Shown: piece after piece, positions 33,063 to 41,958 of the stretch
How positions within the stretch are numbered: position 1 is the stretch's first letter
Layout of the letters: each line of letters opens with the position of its first letter
Source: UBA822 sp036336795
GTDB lineage: Bacteria > Gemmatimonadota > Gemmatimonadetes > Longimicrobiales > Gaopeijiaceae
Direction of reading: 5' to 3'
Length of the DNA stretch: 61,995 bases
NCBI GenBank assembly: GCA_036336795.1
Contig: JAYZFL010000057.1
Span: forward strand, 1-61,995
Notes under the pieces: model-generated
What the model saw: the letters and a program-made list of their open reading frames with translations, nothing else
Databases searched by the model: none
Told to the model about the DNA's origin: nothing
Program-made: the position numbers and the translations under genes

Positions 33063-34790
33063 TCAGTATGCCATCGCGTACGCCTCACGCCGGGGATCTG
33101 CAGCTGCCGTGAGTGTTCCCCACGGCTCGACTAAGATCATCTGTGCTCCCCCGAAGGTGGCTGTCCACCCGTGGATTACAGTTGGTTCATGTCCTCGCCT
33201 GACCAGATCTGTAAGGACAGATCTTGAGATACGATCCTCAAAGGAAACCCGTAAGCTATTTTGGCTTCTGAACCGAGGCGCCTCGATTGCTGCCTGCGGT
33301 GTCATCCCAAACAAGAACACGTTGTTGACGATCTGGATCAACGACTGGACCTGGCTATCACCACCGGGTGTGCCGAGGGTGAAGGCCAGAGTTCCGTCGT
33401 TGTTCAACGCCATGAGCGGTGTAAGCGTGTGGTAAGGCCTCTTGCCAGGGGCGATGACGTTCGGATGGTTGTTATCGAGAGTGAAGAGCGCGCCACGGTT
33501 CTGAAGGACCACGCCCGTCTCGGGCTCGAGGAGTCCTGATCCGAACGACCCAAAAAGGCTCTGGATCCAACTCACTCCATTCCCCCATTGGTCGACGGCC
33601 GTGAGATACACCGTGTCTCCTGCGTCATCTGCATCACCGTTTGATTCAGCAATCGCGACGACACCCTGGATGCCGGACAGGACGTGCTCCGCCGCACTCG
33701 ATCCGACCATAGTAGCGCGGGCTCGCAAATACTCAGGATCGAGAAGGTCATCGATCGGGATGTCGGCATGCTCCGGGTCAGCCACCCAGCGGTCTCGGTC
33801 CGCGAACGCGAGTTTCTTGAGCTCCACGAGTGTGTGTAGGTACTCCGCGGAATTATGACCCATCGAAGCCAGATCGTGCTCGGTAGCCATCGCCATCATC
33901 TCAAGCTGGGCGATCCCCTGGGTGTTCGGAGGGAGAACCAATATCCGGCGGTCTACATAAGGGCCTTCGAGCGGAGAAGTCCATGTCGTATTGTGGGCCG
34001 CGAAGTCCGGTGCTCGGAGATATCCGCCCTCGCTTTCCAGAAAGCGGGCGATCGCTACTGCAGGCACTCCATGATAGAATCCGTGTTTCCCCTCTCTCGC
34101 GATGAGTTCCAGGGTCTCTGCGAGGGCCGGATTCTTCAGAAGGGACCCGACCGCAGGTGGCTTTCCTCCGGCCGTGAACACTCCGCGTGCTGGTTCGTTC
34201 AAGTTGCGCGATCCTCCGGCTATATCACTCGCGAGGCGAGTCGACACCGGGAAGCCCTCCCGGGCGTACCCGATCGCCGGGGCCAGTGCTTCCGAAAGAG
34301 AGATCGTTCCGAACCGCTCCAGCGCGTCCGCCCATGCCGCTACTGCTCCCGGAACGCTGACTGAAAGGGGGCCACTGGAGGGTACGCGGTCCTGCCCGGC
34401 CTCTTCGAAGAACTCAGGCGTGGCCAGCGCTCCGGCCCGACCGCTTCCGTTCATTGCCACGACTTCCCGCGTTTCACCGTCGTAAAAGATACCGAACGCG
34501 TCCCCCCCAACACCGTTCATGTGGGGTCGCACCACCGCCAAGACACCCGCCATCGAAATAATCGCATCCACCGCATTTCCACCGTTCTTGAGAACGTTGT
34601 GACCTACTGCCGTGGCGAGCGGATGATCCGAGCTAACCGCACCGTGCATGCCCCTCACATCCGGTCGATTCGAGGTCGGAAACTCCACGGAAAAGTCATC
34701 AGCGGCCGAATCCGCACCCACCGGTGCACAAGCCGTGAGGGCTACGAGAAAAAGTGCAGCCGAGATTCCCAAACGTTGGTGGTATTGCAT
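33063..34790 (-). CDS. Gamma-glutamyltransferase family lipoprotein
   Basis: 575 residues. The signal ends in a lipobox (FLVALTAC-APV). The GGT fold is clear: HGAVSSDHPLATAVGHNVLKNGGNAVDA, NGVGGDAFGIFYD, SGPLSVSVPGAVAAW, then DTVYLTAVDQWGNGVSWIQS. In this last stretch the threonine near residue 395 is the expected autoprocessing nucleophile, though the usual TTH motif is D-T-V here. Later ALNNDGTLAFTLGTPGGDSQ is typical. It would cleave gamma-glutamyl compounds such as glutathione, or act on other amides, in the periplasm. Start ATG is followed at once by the signal. No partner gene is overlapping. Confidence 0.88.
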   Translation of the reverse strand: MQYHQRLGISAALFLVALTACAPVGADSAADDFSVEFPTSNRPDVRGMHGAVSSDHPLATAVGHNVLKNGGNAVDAIISMAGVLAVVRPHMNGVGGDAFGIFYDGETREVVAMNGSGRAGALATPEFFEEAGQDRVPSSGPLSVSVPGAVAAWADALERFGTISLSEALAPAIGYAREGFPVSTRLASDIAGGSRNLNEPARGVFTAGGKPPAVGSLLKNPALAETLELIAREGKHGFYHGVPAVAIARFLESEGGYLRAPDFAAHNTTWTSPLEGPYVDRRILVLPPNTQGIAQLEMMAMATEHDLASMGHNSAEYLHTLVELKKLAFADRDRWVADPEHADIPIDDLLDPEYLRARATMVGSSAAEHVLSGIQGVVAIAESNGDADDAGDTVYLTAVDQWGNGVSWIQSLFGSFGSGLLEPETGVVLQNRGALFTLDNNHPNVIAPGKRPYHTLTPLMALNNDGTLAFTLGTPGGDSQVQSLIQIVNNVFLFGMTPQAAIEAPRFRSQNSLRVSFEDRISRSVLTDLVRRGHEPTVIHGWTATFGGAQMILVEPWGTLTAAADPRREAYAMAY

Positions 34791-35046
34791 GGATCAAGTT
34801 CTCCTGAGTGCTTCCGTCCACTAAAAAACCGAGACTAGATGCCGGTCGCGTCGCTCCCGACGATCCGGACGACTTCACGTTACGTGCTGGAGACAGGTTG
34901 AGCCACCCGCTCCCTCTAGCCTAGGTATGGGCAAGACCAGTTCGGTTAGATCAGCAGTGTGTTGGCGGGAGTTCAGTACTTGTGACTGTGGGGTCAACAG
35001 GGCAGGTTGCTAAAACGAAAACTTCGGTTGCATCTGGTATCGAATT

Positions 35047-35784
35047 ATGCGCAGCGTTTTTTTTCTGACAATCGCAGCGATCCTGATGACAGGGTGCTCC
35101 TCGTCCCCAACCCCCCCCGAAGCTGAAACCGTGGTCATGGTCCACGGTCTTGGCCGGACCCCGATGTCGATGGCGCTACTAGGAGAGCGTCTGGAGCGGG
35201 CTGGCTTTCGCGTCGTGAACTTCGGTTACCCTTCCAGGACCGAAACGGTAGAAGGGCTTGTCAACCGTCTCCGGCAAGCCATACAAGAGTGCTGCCCGGA
35301 GGACAAAGAGCGGATCCATTTTGTTACCCATTCCATGGGGGGGATCATCGTCCGCGCATACCTTGCCCAATACTCCACAGGCCACACCGGCCATGTGGTC
35401 ATGCTCAGTCCGCCGAATCAGGGCAGCGAGATCGCTGATACATTCGCAGATTCACCGATTCTGAGCCGACTATTGGGCCCGGCAGGGTCGCAACTCGGAA
35501 CGGACAGCACTGGGATCGCCCACCAATTAGGCCCAGGCAGCTTCAAGATTGGCATTATCACCGGAAATCTCAGCCTCAATCCTCTCGGTTCATGGATGAT
35601 TCCCGGATCGGACGACGGAAAGGTGAGCATAGACCGAGCACGCCTTGAGGGCGCAATCGCCTTCCTGGTAATCCCAGCCACACACACGTTCATCATGAAC
35701 CGTCAGGATGTGGCTGCCGAATGTATTCTCTTCCTCAGAGAGGGTCGTTTCTCTGAGCAACTTGCCTCACGTTTCGCGCACTGA
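35047..35784 (+). CDS. Alpha/beta-hydrolase lipase-like lipoprotein
   Basis: 245 residues with a lipoprotein signal (FFLTIAAILMTGC-SSS). The mature protein is a lipase/PGAP1-like alpha/beta hydrolase: oxyanion segment VVMVHGLGRTP, nucleophile elbow THSMGG (serine near residue 98), and a late histidine in IPATHTFIM; the acid is probably the Asp in GSDDGKVS. Substrates may be lipids or esters. Start ATG at 35047; there is no strong RBS (upstream is AT-rich). Flanked by divergent and convergent minus-strand genes, so it is monocistronic. Confidence 0.85.
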   Translation: MRSVFFLTIAAILMTGCSSSPTPPEAETVVMVHGLGRTPMSMALLGERLERAGFRVVNFGYPSRTETVEGLVNRLRQAIQECCPEDKERIHFVTHSMGGIIVRAYLAQYSTGHTGHVVMLSPPNQGSEIADTFADSPILSRLLGPAGSQLGTDSTGIAHQLGPGSFKIGIITGNLSLNPLGSWMIPGSDDGKVSIDRARLEGAIAFLVIPATHTFIMNRQDVAAECILFLREGRFSEQLASRFAH

Positions 35785-35882
35785 GATCAACAGTCTCCCG
35801 TGAAGTGATTACGCACGGATGCCTCGAGTTGTAGTACCGCACATTGGTACTTTCGATGCTTGGTGAACCTCTGGCTGCCACC

Positions 35883-38444
35883 CTATAATTGAGGCCCGTC
35901 CCAATTGTCTTCCCACCAAGTGCACCACGGTTCAGTGAGGTTAAGCCAGTCCATCGCCGGATCACCGATGGGTGCACCCGGTGGCGCATTGACCTCCAAC
36001 GGCGATGTGTATGCCTCTGCAGGTCGATTGAGGAACCGTTGAATGTCACTTGCGAGAAGAGCAGCCTGCGGGGCTGATTCACTCTTTGCCATCAGCTCCT
36101 CATGTAGTCCGCTCAGGGCGGCTGACGTGATCGCACGGACCTGAAGCATGGGTGCGTTCGCCGCCAGCCATTTCACTCGATCAAGGACCACACCCTCAAC
36201 GGCTGCCTTTACCTGCTGTTCGTAGGCCGTGTTCGCTGAGGCTCCGAAGCTCGCATCAAATAATCGACCTAGCACGGCGTCGAGCCCCGGCAGCGATGGA
36301 TCAAGTGCATGCTGTTCCACCACGCGAGCAGTCCGAGCGGGATCTAGGAGCGAGACAACGGTATGACCTGAGGCTACGACAGAGGGGCTGACAGCGTCAA
36401 AGGCTGAGCCTGTGTATCGCGGAAACATCTCACGGTGACGCCCAAAGCCCGGAGGACGGGGGGGGATAGCGTTCAGGACGTCAGGAGGAAGGGTCAGCTC
36501 CGACGGCTCTAATGTACGCATGAGGGCGTCCAGTGCATTCTCTTGGTCCCTCGCGGAAACCCTCTGGAAGGGCTTTAGACCGTCCCCACGCACGGCATAC
36601 ACGTATTCCACTCCCCCTACCGCCGAAGCTGCCGCCTCGACTTGATACCGATGATGCAAATAAAGAGGGACCAGGGCCTCCTCAATCGTGGCCATCGGCA
36701 TGCCTTTTCGGATCGCGTTGACACCGAAGCGAGAAAGCGCAGAAGCTCGGACATCCATCATACGCTGGAGTTCGTTACCCATGTCGGTCCCGTTGGCCCA
36801 CTGATCCGCCTGGGGAGTCGTGGCAATGTCCTGATTGCTCATATAGCGGATGTCGTCACCCCAGGCGACTTCCAGGATTTGTTCGAGTTCGGCTTCCTCC
36901 TCAGTTCCGGCGGGGAAGTCCGTGTATCCATAAGTCACAGCTACCTTATCCCAGTCCCCGATGTCGACATCGTAGACTTGCGAATAGTCGAGTGACCCGT
37001 CGGCAGTCAAGTTGACCAGGGGGTGCGGGTAGTCCATGACAGAGATACGCCCGGTGCCACTGTTATAGTAGTTGTGACCAAGCCCGATAGTGTGACCAAC
37101 CTCGTGTGCTGACAGTTGACGAATTCTCGCCAAAGCCCACTCGGACAGCTCCGGCGGAGTCTCGTCTCCGTTCGTGTATGGCGACAGAAGTCCCTCGGCG
37201 ATCATATAGTCCTGTCTAATGCGCAGGGAGCCCAGTGTGACCACTCCCTTGATGATCTCACCCGTCCGTGGATCAGTTACAGATCCGCCCGAGCTCCAAC
37301 CCCGCGTTGACCGGTGCACCCAATTAATCACGTTGTAGCGGGCATCGAGGGAACTGATGCTGTCCGGTCGCATTCTGACCTGGAATGCATCCCGGTAGCC
37401 GGCTGCCTCGAACGCCTGATTCCACCAGCGAGCGCCGTCTAGCAATGCCGAGCGAACCGGTTCCGGAGTTCCCGGATCTAAGTAGTACACAATCGGCTCT
37501 ACAGCATCACTGATCCGGGCAGAGGGATCGCGCTTCTCCAGGCGGTGCCGCCGAATGAATCGCTGTGTCATCGATTCGCCGAGCGGTGCAGAGTAGTCCT
37601 GGTAGGTTACGGCCCCGTAGCCAGCCCTGGGGTTGAAAGTTCGAGGCTCGTAGCCATCGTCAGGTAGTTCGAGGAATGAATGATGAAGTCGGATGCTTGC
37701 CGCTTCACCGGTGGACGCCACACTCCCAACGCCCTCAAAATTCGGGTTGCCACCACCGAAGCCGCCGCCGCTGCCGCTGCCGGGCTGCTGTACGAAGGTC
37801 AACTCGACCTCCATTTCGGTATTCGCAGGGAAGGCGTCAGTCATCTCCATGTAGATGACGCTTCGGGTTGTATCCAGTCGATAAGTACCTGGGCGCATGC
37901 GCTGACCGGCCCCGATGGCGTCACGCAGGAGAAAGTCGGTGAGATCGACTAGGACACGTCCATCAGTCTCGGCCGCAGCCGTGAATCCCCAGAGGGTCGA
38001 GCGGGCGAATGCATCTTTCACCGCCCTGATTTCTTCCGGATTATCCGTGATGGCCCGAAATCGGTAGTTGGGTTGGACCATTAAGATCTTGCGGCCTACC
38101 CTCTCGAATTTCACGATCCGGGATCCTCGTAGACCACCCCTATCTAAACCGAGGTCGTTCGAACCCAAACCCGCGCCATATCCTACAAAATGGATCATTT
38201 CTTGGTTGAGTTGCGGAATTTCCATCCACAACTGGCCAAGGACTGCGTCCCAATATAAGGGGAGGAAGCCATCGAGCTTCTCCGTCCCTACAGTCTTTTC
38301 GGCGATTGACGGCAGCGGAGCGGGTGCCTGGGCACCTCGATCTCCACCCCGACCCTGAGCGAAGAGGACGCTCGGTGGACACATCGATAGGTATAGGACG
38401 AAGGCAGCGATCTCAGTAATGCGGTAAGCGCGGATACGGATCAT
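35883..38444 (-). CDS. Secreted zinc-dependent metalloprotease (DUF5117/DUF4953-like)
   Basis: 853 residues. The ATG at 38444 has AAGGAGA five bases upstream; an in-frame start at 38465 was rejected for that reason. The signal peptide ends near LFA-QGRGG. The metzincin-type zinc motif HEVGHTIGLGHNYY is near residue 445, with SVMDYPHPLV following as the Met-turn. N-terminal sequence (GTEKLDGFLPLYWD, LGSNDLGLDRG) and C-terminal NAIRKGMPMATIEEALVPLYLHHRYQ fit the DUF5117-peptidase-DUF4953 architecture common in Gemmatimonadota and Bacteroidota. It probably degrades extracellular protein. Divergent from the DtxR-box gene. Confidence 0.87.
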   Translation of the reverse strand: MIRIRAYRITEIAAFVLYLSMCPPSVLFAQGRGGDRGAQAPAPLPSIAEKTVGTEKLDGFLPLYWDAVLGQLWMEIPQLNQEMIHFVGYGAGLGSNDLGLDRGGLRGSRIVKFERVGRKILMVQPNYRFRAITDNPEEIRAVKDAFARSTLWGFTAAAETDGRVLVDLTDFLLRDAIGAGQRMRPGTYRLDTTRSVIYMEMTDAFPANTEMEVELTFVQQPGSGSGGGFGGGNPNFEGVGSVASTGEAASIRLHHSFLELPDDGYEPRTFNPRAGYGAVTYQDYSAPLGESMTQRFIRRHRLEKRDPSARISDAVEPIVYYLDPGTPEPVRSALLDGARWWNQAFEAAGYRDAFQVRMRPDSISSLDARYNVINWVHRSTRGWSSGGSVTDPRTGEIIKGVVTLGSLRIRQDYMIAEGLLSPYTNGDETPPELSEWALARIRQLSAHEVGHTIGLGHNYYNSGTGRISVMDYPHPLVNLTADGSLDYSQVYDVDIGDWDKVAVTYGYTDFPAGTEEEAELEQILEVAWGDDIRYMSNQDIATTPQADQWANGTDMGNELQRMMDVRASALSRFGVNAIRKGMPMATIEEALVPLYLHHRYQVEAAASAVGGVEYVYAVRGDGLKPFQRVSARDQENALDALMRTLEPSELTLPPDVLNAIPPRPPGFGRHREMFPRYTGSAFDAVSPSVVASGHTVVSLLDPARTARVVEQHALDPSLPGLDAVLGRLFDASFGASANTAYEQQVKAAVEGVVLDRVKWLAANAPMLQVRAITSAALSGLHEELMAKSESAPQAALLASDIQRFLNRPAEAYTSPLEVNAPPGAPIGDPAMDWLNLTEPWCTWWEDNWDGPQL

Positions 38445-38572
38445 GAGAGTCTCCTTGAACTCCAAGAATGCCCGTTCGTGGCGAGAGAAGAGCTAAGAAT
38501 GGTACGGAAATCACCGCGACGCGAATGAGGTCGTAGTTATGTCACTTGGCAGAGATCTGCTATCGGTTAAAA

Positions 38573-38606
38573 TTAGGACAGCCTAAATAATTTAGGACAA
38601 CCTAAA
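38573..38606 (+). promoter_or_regulatory. Tandem DtxR/IdeR-like operator boxes
   Basis: Two near-identical palindromes, TTAGGACAGCCTAA (38573-38586) and TTTAGGACAACCTAAA (38591-38606), lie with TTAGG half-sites 19 bases apart, about two helical turns. TTAGG-N-CCTAA inverted repeats are the hallmark of iron- or manganese-responsive DtxR-family repressors. They sit 4 bases before the Shine-Dalgarno GGAGG (38609-38613) of the following outer-membrane gene, so binding should block transcription or translation start. Confidence 0.65.
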
Positions 38607-38624
38607 ACGGAGGTATGGGGTTCC

Positions 38625-39488
38625 TTGTTGATCCGTGGTTTCAATATTCCGACTAACGTTTCTATACGACGCCTCTCGTGGGTGGAGTCAAGTTTCACGG
38701 TTTCTGGTATGGTGGGTGCGGTGGTGGTGGTTGTTTTGTTTCCGGGGGTGGCCCACGCCCAGTCGATCGGCACCGATCGCCCTGACTTCGTAGAGTCCAG
38801 TTCAACTGTGGGAGCCCGCAACCTCCAGGTAGAGGGGGCGGTTGCGTTTGATCATTCAAGCGTGCCTGGGTTGGATGTCGATAACATCATGACACCCCTT
38901 CTTCTCCGGGTGGGGATCGCCGATTCTTGGGAGCTTCGGCTTGAATCGAATTGGTTTATCAGTTCAGGGATGACCGATACTGCAACTGGCGGCGAAAAGC
39001 TTTCGAAGATCGGTATGTCCGACCTTGATTTGGGAGTGAAGTGGGCGTTTCATGCCTCGGACGGTGCAGGTCCTTCAATGGCGTCTTTGGTTCACGTGGC
39101 TCTCCCAACGGGTTCGGACGACTTTAGGGGAAAGGGAATGCGTCCTTCACTCCGAGTGACCATGGAGTGGGCCCTTGGAAGAACCTGGGGAATCGGAGTG
39201 ATGCCGGGAATCCTCTACGATCGGGACGATCTCGGCAGCTTTGCCTCGGGCATAGCGGCTCTCGCTGTTGGCAAGGGACTCACCGAGCGCCTCAGCACCT
39301 TCGCCGAGGTAGCCTTCGAGCAGGTCTCGGAGAAGCAGCGGGGCGGGAATGTCGCCTTCGTAGCTTTCGGCGCCACGCTGCTACTGAACGACTACTGGCA
39401 GTTAGACACTGCGGTGGCCGTGGGATTGACGGACCAGTCACCGGACCATGGATTGACTCTTGGGCTGTCGGGACTCTTCGGATGGTAA
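38625..39488 (+). CDS. Outer-membrane transporter-like protein (MetA-pathway phenol family)
   Basis: 287 residues from a TTG start (GGAGG 11 bases upstream). A shorter start at the ATG 38708 would still leave a signal peptide (MVGAVVVVVLFPGVAHA-QS). The mature part begins IGTDRPDFVESSSTVGARNLQVEG, the typical opening of the Phenol_MetA_deg/transporter family, and continues as alternating beta-strands (LLLRVGIADSWELRLESNW, ASLVHVALPTGSDDFRG, VAVGLTDQSPDHGLTLGLSGLFGW) ending in aromatic Trp, as in outer-membrane barrels. Two DtxR-like boxes directly upstream suggest metal control, so metal export or uptake is a fair guess. Confidence 0.8.
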   Translation: MLIRGFNIPTNVSIRRLSWVESSFTVSGMVGAVVVVVLFPGVAHAQSIGTDRPDFVESSSTVGARNLQVEGAVAFDHSSVPGLDVDNIMTPLLLRVGIADSWELRLESNWFISSGMTDTATGGEKLSKIGMSDLDLGVKWAFHASDGAGPSMASLVHVALPTGSDDFRGKGMRPSLRVTMEWALGRTWGIGVMPGILYDRDDLGSFASGIAALAVGKGLTERLSTFAEVAFEQVSEKQRGGNVAFVAFGATLLLNDYWQLDTAVAVGLTDQSPDHGLTLGLSGLFGW

Positions 39489-39542
39489 TGTAGCTTTCTT
39501 TGAAAGCACATCTCTATATCCACCATCAGGTAGGTCAGCACG

Positions 39543-40736
39543 CTAAAATTTCGCCGCAAAGAGGGTGAATGAGACACCTGGTTTCCAGATCCTTTGCCCT
39601 GATGGAAGATCCAACGGAATGACTGTGGGCGATGGGGTTGGAAGTCCTACTCCGAACCGTTTTTCTTTGAACTTTAATAGGGCTCCTGACATGGAAGGGT
39701 CGTCCTGAGAAGCCGAACTCCGATCGTTATCAGCCGTTGTCTTAATACCTATGGCCAGGCCGAGGATGCTGGTAGCGAGTGGGATCGCGATGGCCACCTT
39801 GGTGTTCGATGTCTTGATCAGAAGGTCAACGCCCAAACCACTCAGCCCGCCAGCAAGCCCGGCAATGCTGATCAGACGTAAGCGATTCCGACTGATGTTC
39901 CACTTGGGTCCCAACAAAGCTGCGCTTAGAAGTCCGACGTTGCCTCCTATGAGTGCACTTGTCAGGGCACTTTCTCCCTCATCACGCATCAACACCGAGG
40001 CGGCCGATCCGAACCATGTGCCCCAAAGGCTTCCAAGGCTCACCATTGTTGCCATCTTCTCAGTGATCGGCTTGCGAGCCAGTAGCGTTCCAACCCCTAT
40101 CCCTGATAGGCCTCCGATGATTGTTGCACCCCACCTAGTTTCGTCGCTTCCCCCAGAATCCAGAGTCGTTGCCCATCCAAATCCTTGCCACGTACCCCAT
40201 GTGCCACCGAACGTGATGGATCTCGCCTGGCCCTTTGTTAGATTGAGGGATCGGGCCATTCTTGCGCCCCCGAGGTAGCCTGCGGGTCCTCCCAGAAGGA
40301 GCCCAGCCCCGTAGGGTCGAGAGCCTCCTGTACTCAACGCGCTGGGCACCGCAATGCCAAGAAAGAGGCCGTATCCCGTGGCCCACACCCGGAATTCGAC
40401 ACTACCGTTGCCTTCCTCACCGATCTGGTTCAGGGCGTCTAATCTTTCCCTGGCCCTAGCTGCTGTCGGTGTGTTTTCGAAGGTCTCGGCTATAAGACGA
40501 TAGAGTGCCGCTGCGGTCTCCAATTCACCCTCTGCCTCGAATATCTCTGCTGCGCCTAGGAGCGTCGCCGCCGAGTCTGCCGACGTAAAAGCCTGAGCTC
40601 TCACAGGTCCGACAGTAGCAAGTAGCAGTAAGCACAGAAGAAAGGGGCCCGCGAGCACTCGGAGACGCGCCTGCACATATGAGGACTTGAAGCACCGGAC
40701 GCCGCTATTTGTGGACGTGTTGCTGATCTTGTTCAT
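39543..40736 (-). CDS. Exported membrane protein with TPR-like N-region, unknown function
   Basis: 397 residues. The ATG at 40736 leaves a polar N-terminus followed by a signal or anchor (LAGPFLLCLLLLATVGPVRA-QAF). Then comes a short TPR-like pair (GAAEIFEAEGELETAAALYRLIAETFENTPTA split over two helices) and about eight Gly/Ser-rich hydrophobic stretches (LLLGGPAGYLGG, ATIIGGLSGIGVGTLLA, VSLGSLWGTWFGSAASVLM) and a C-terminal strand ending in Phe. No family recognised. Start uncertain: a GTG at 40796 is also in frame but has no RBS. Convergent with the outer-membrane transporter. Confidence 0.75.
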   Translation of the reverse strand: MNKISNTSTNSGVRCFKSSYVQARLRVLAGPFLLCLLLLATVGPVRAQAFTSADSAATLLGAAEIFEAEGELETAAALYRLIAETFENTPTAARARERLDALNQIGEEGNGSVEFRVWATGYGLFLGIAVPSALSTGGSRPYGAGLLLGGPAGYLGGARMARSLNLTKGQARSITFGGTWGTWQGFGWATTLDSGGSDETRWGATIIGGLSGIGVGTLLARKPITEKMATMVSLGSLWGTWFGSAASVLMRDEGESALTSALIGGNVGLLSAALLGPKWNISRNRLRLISIAGLAGGLSGLGVDLLIKTSNTKVAIAIPLATSILGLAIGIKTTADNDRSSASQDDPSMSGALLKFKEKRFGVGLPTPSPTVIPLDLPSGQRIWKPGVSFTLFAAKF

Positions 40737-41020
40737 CGGAGCATCACTTGTCCTAACGTATGGATCCGACCCGACTGACCGGTCTAGCCCGACCACTAAT
40801 TAAAAGATGGAACACCCGTGCGGGCAACGTCAAATCAAGCAGTCGACACCGGGCCACGACCGCCTCCCCTATGAGTGGGATTCCTGCCCGGCATCTGTCA
40901 GCCCTAAGCAACTTTGGGCGTTTGCCTTACCTTTAATGGATCGTTATTCTCGTTACACTGGGCAAATCAGTACCGCGGGAAGTGAGAGCGGAGCAACCAA
41001 CGCTAGCCTTAGGGGGCAGT

Positions 41021-41812
41021 ATGGAAGTCGATCGCAGAGCCTTTTTAGCCACTGTGGGTGTCGGCGCCCTCGAAGTAATGTCTCCAGAGGACAAGGCCGA
41101 AGAGCTTGAGCATTACATGATCCATATGCTCGATGACCATGACGAGCATGATTCCGAAGAGCCGCTATCGGAGGAAGAGCAGGAGGCGCAGGAAGCTACA
41201 ATGGCACGGGGTACGGGACGGATTTTCCAACCCCGCTCTGAGCCTCTCGAGCCGTTGCCCGCCAACGCCACACTTGAGGACTTCTTCAGGCTACGGTTCG
41301 CGCCAGCGAGGCACGTGTTGCAGAGCGCTTCGCACGCCCTGCAGACTGGTCAACCCGAGAGGACGATTCTCGCATGCTTGCTGCACGACACAGTACAGGC
41401 TCTTATCAGGTCCGACCACGGATACTGGGGAGCGCAACTCTTCGCGCCCTACGTGGACGAGCGTATAGCCTGGGGGATCCAGTACCATCAGGCGCTCCGT
41501 TTCTACCCTGACGAGTCAGTAGGCTACGAGTACCCGGAGATGTACAACCGGATCTTTGGTGAGGATTACGTGCCGGAGCCCTATATCAAGCAGGCGTACG
41601 ACTATTGCCGTGCCCACAAGTGGTACATGGAATCTCGTCTGATCACGGTCAATGACACCTACGCCTTCCAAGAGGGTCTAGACGTCACGATCGATCCGTT
41701 CATTGACATAATCGGTCGTAACTTCAAGCAGCCGAAAGAGGGGCTTGGTCTGGACGGCAGCCCAACGGCGCACATGTGGCGCACGCTCGCTAATCCCGAG
41801 CGGCCTCTGTAG
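41021..41812 (+). CDS. HD-domain (PhnZ/MIOX-like) protein with Tat-like N-terminus
   Basis: 263 residues. Start ATG 41021 sits behind GGGGG; upstream in-frame ATG 40982 lacks an RBS. Residues 5-20 (DRRAFLATVGVGALEVM) look like a Tat signal. After an acidic, His-rich linker the H...HD...H...H pattern of HD hydrolases or diiron oxygenases appears: HVLQSASHAL, LLHDTVQAL, SDHGYWGAQLFAPYVDERI and QYHQALRFYP. The DHGYWGA...QYH spacing recalls PhnZ and myo-inositol oxygenase. Metal-dependent oxygenase or phosphohydrolase activity is possible; the substrate is unknown. A strong hairpin terminator follows. Confidence 0.7.
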   Translation: MEVDRRAFLATVGVGALEVMSPEDKAEELEHYMIHMLDDHDEHDSEEPLSEEEQEAQEATMARGTGRIFQPRSEPLEPLPANATLEDFFRLRFAPARHVLQSASHALQTGQPERTILACLLHDTVQALIRSDHGYWGAQLFAPYVDERIAWGIQYHQALRFYPDESVGYEYPEMYNRIFGEDYVPEPYIKQAYDYCRAHKWYMESRLITVNDTYAFQEGLDVTIDPFIDIIGRNFKQPKEGLGLDGSPTAHMWRTLANPERPL

Positions 41813-41837
41813 CAGCTGAAGCTTGCACTGCTTTTGG

Positions 41838-41879
41838 GCCCCAGTCCCGACCGCCGTTTAGGGAGGTCGGGACTGGGGC
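41838..41879 (+). terminator. Rho-independent-type terminator
   Basis: A perfect 15-bp GC-rich stem (GCCCCAGTCCCGACC 41838-41852 with GGTCGGGACTGGGGC 41865-41879), 12-base loop and a short TTTAGCGTTT tail lie 26 bases after the stop of the HD-domain gene. Confidence 0.8.
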
Positions 41880-41958
41880 TTTAGCGTTTGCAGCCCTAAA
41901 TCACTGATCGGCTTGTTCGCTCCGCTGATCAGAGCACCTAACGATGGAGCAAGTGACT

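Noticed and set aside
39493..39507. Hairpin GCTTTC-ttt-GAAAGC as a terminator
   Set aside because: Stem of only 6 weak base pairs and no T-tract; too little to list.
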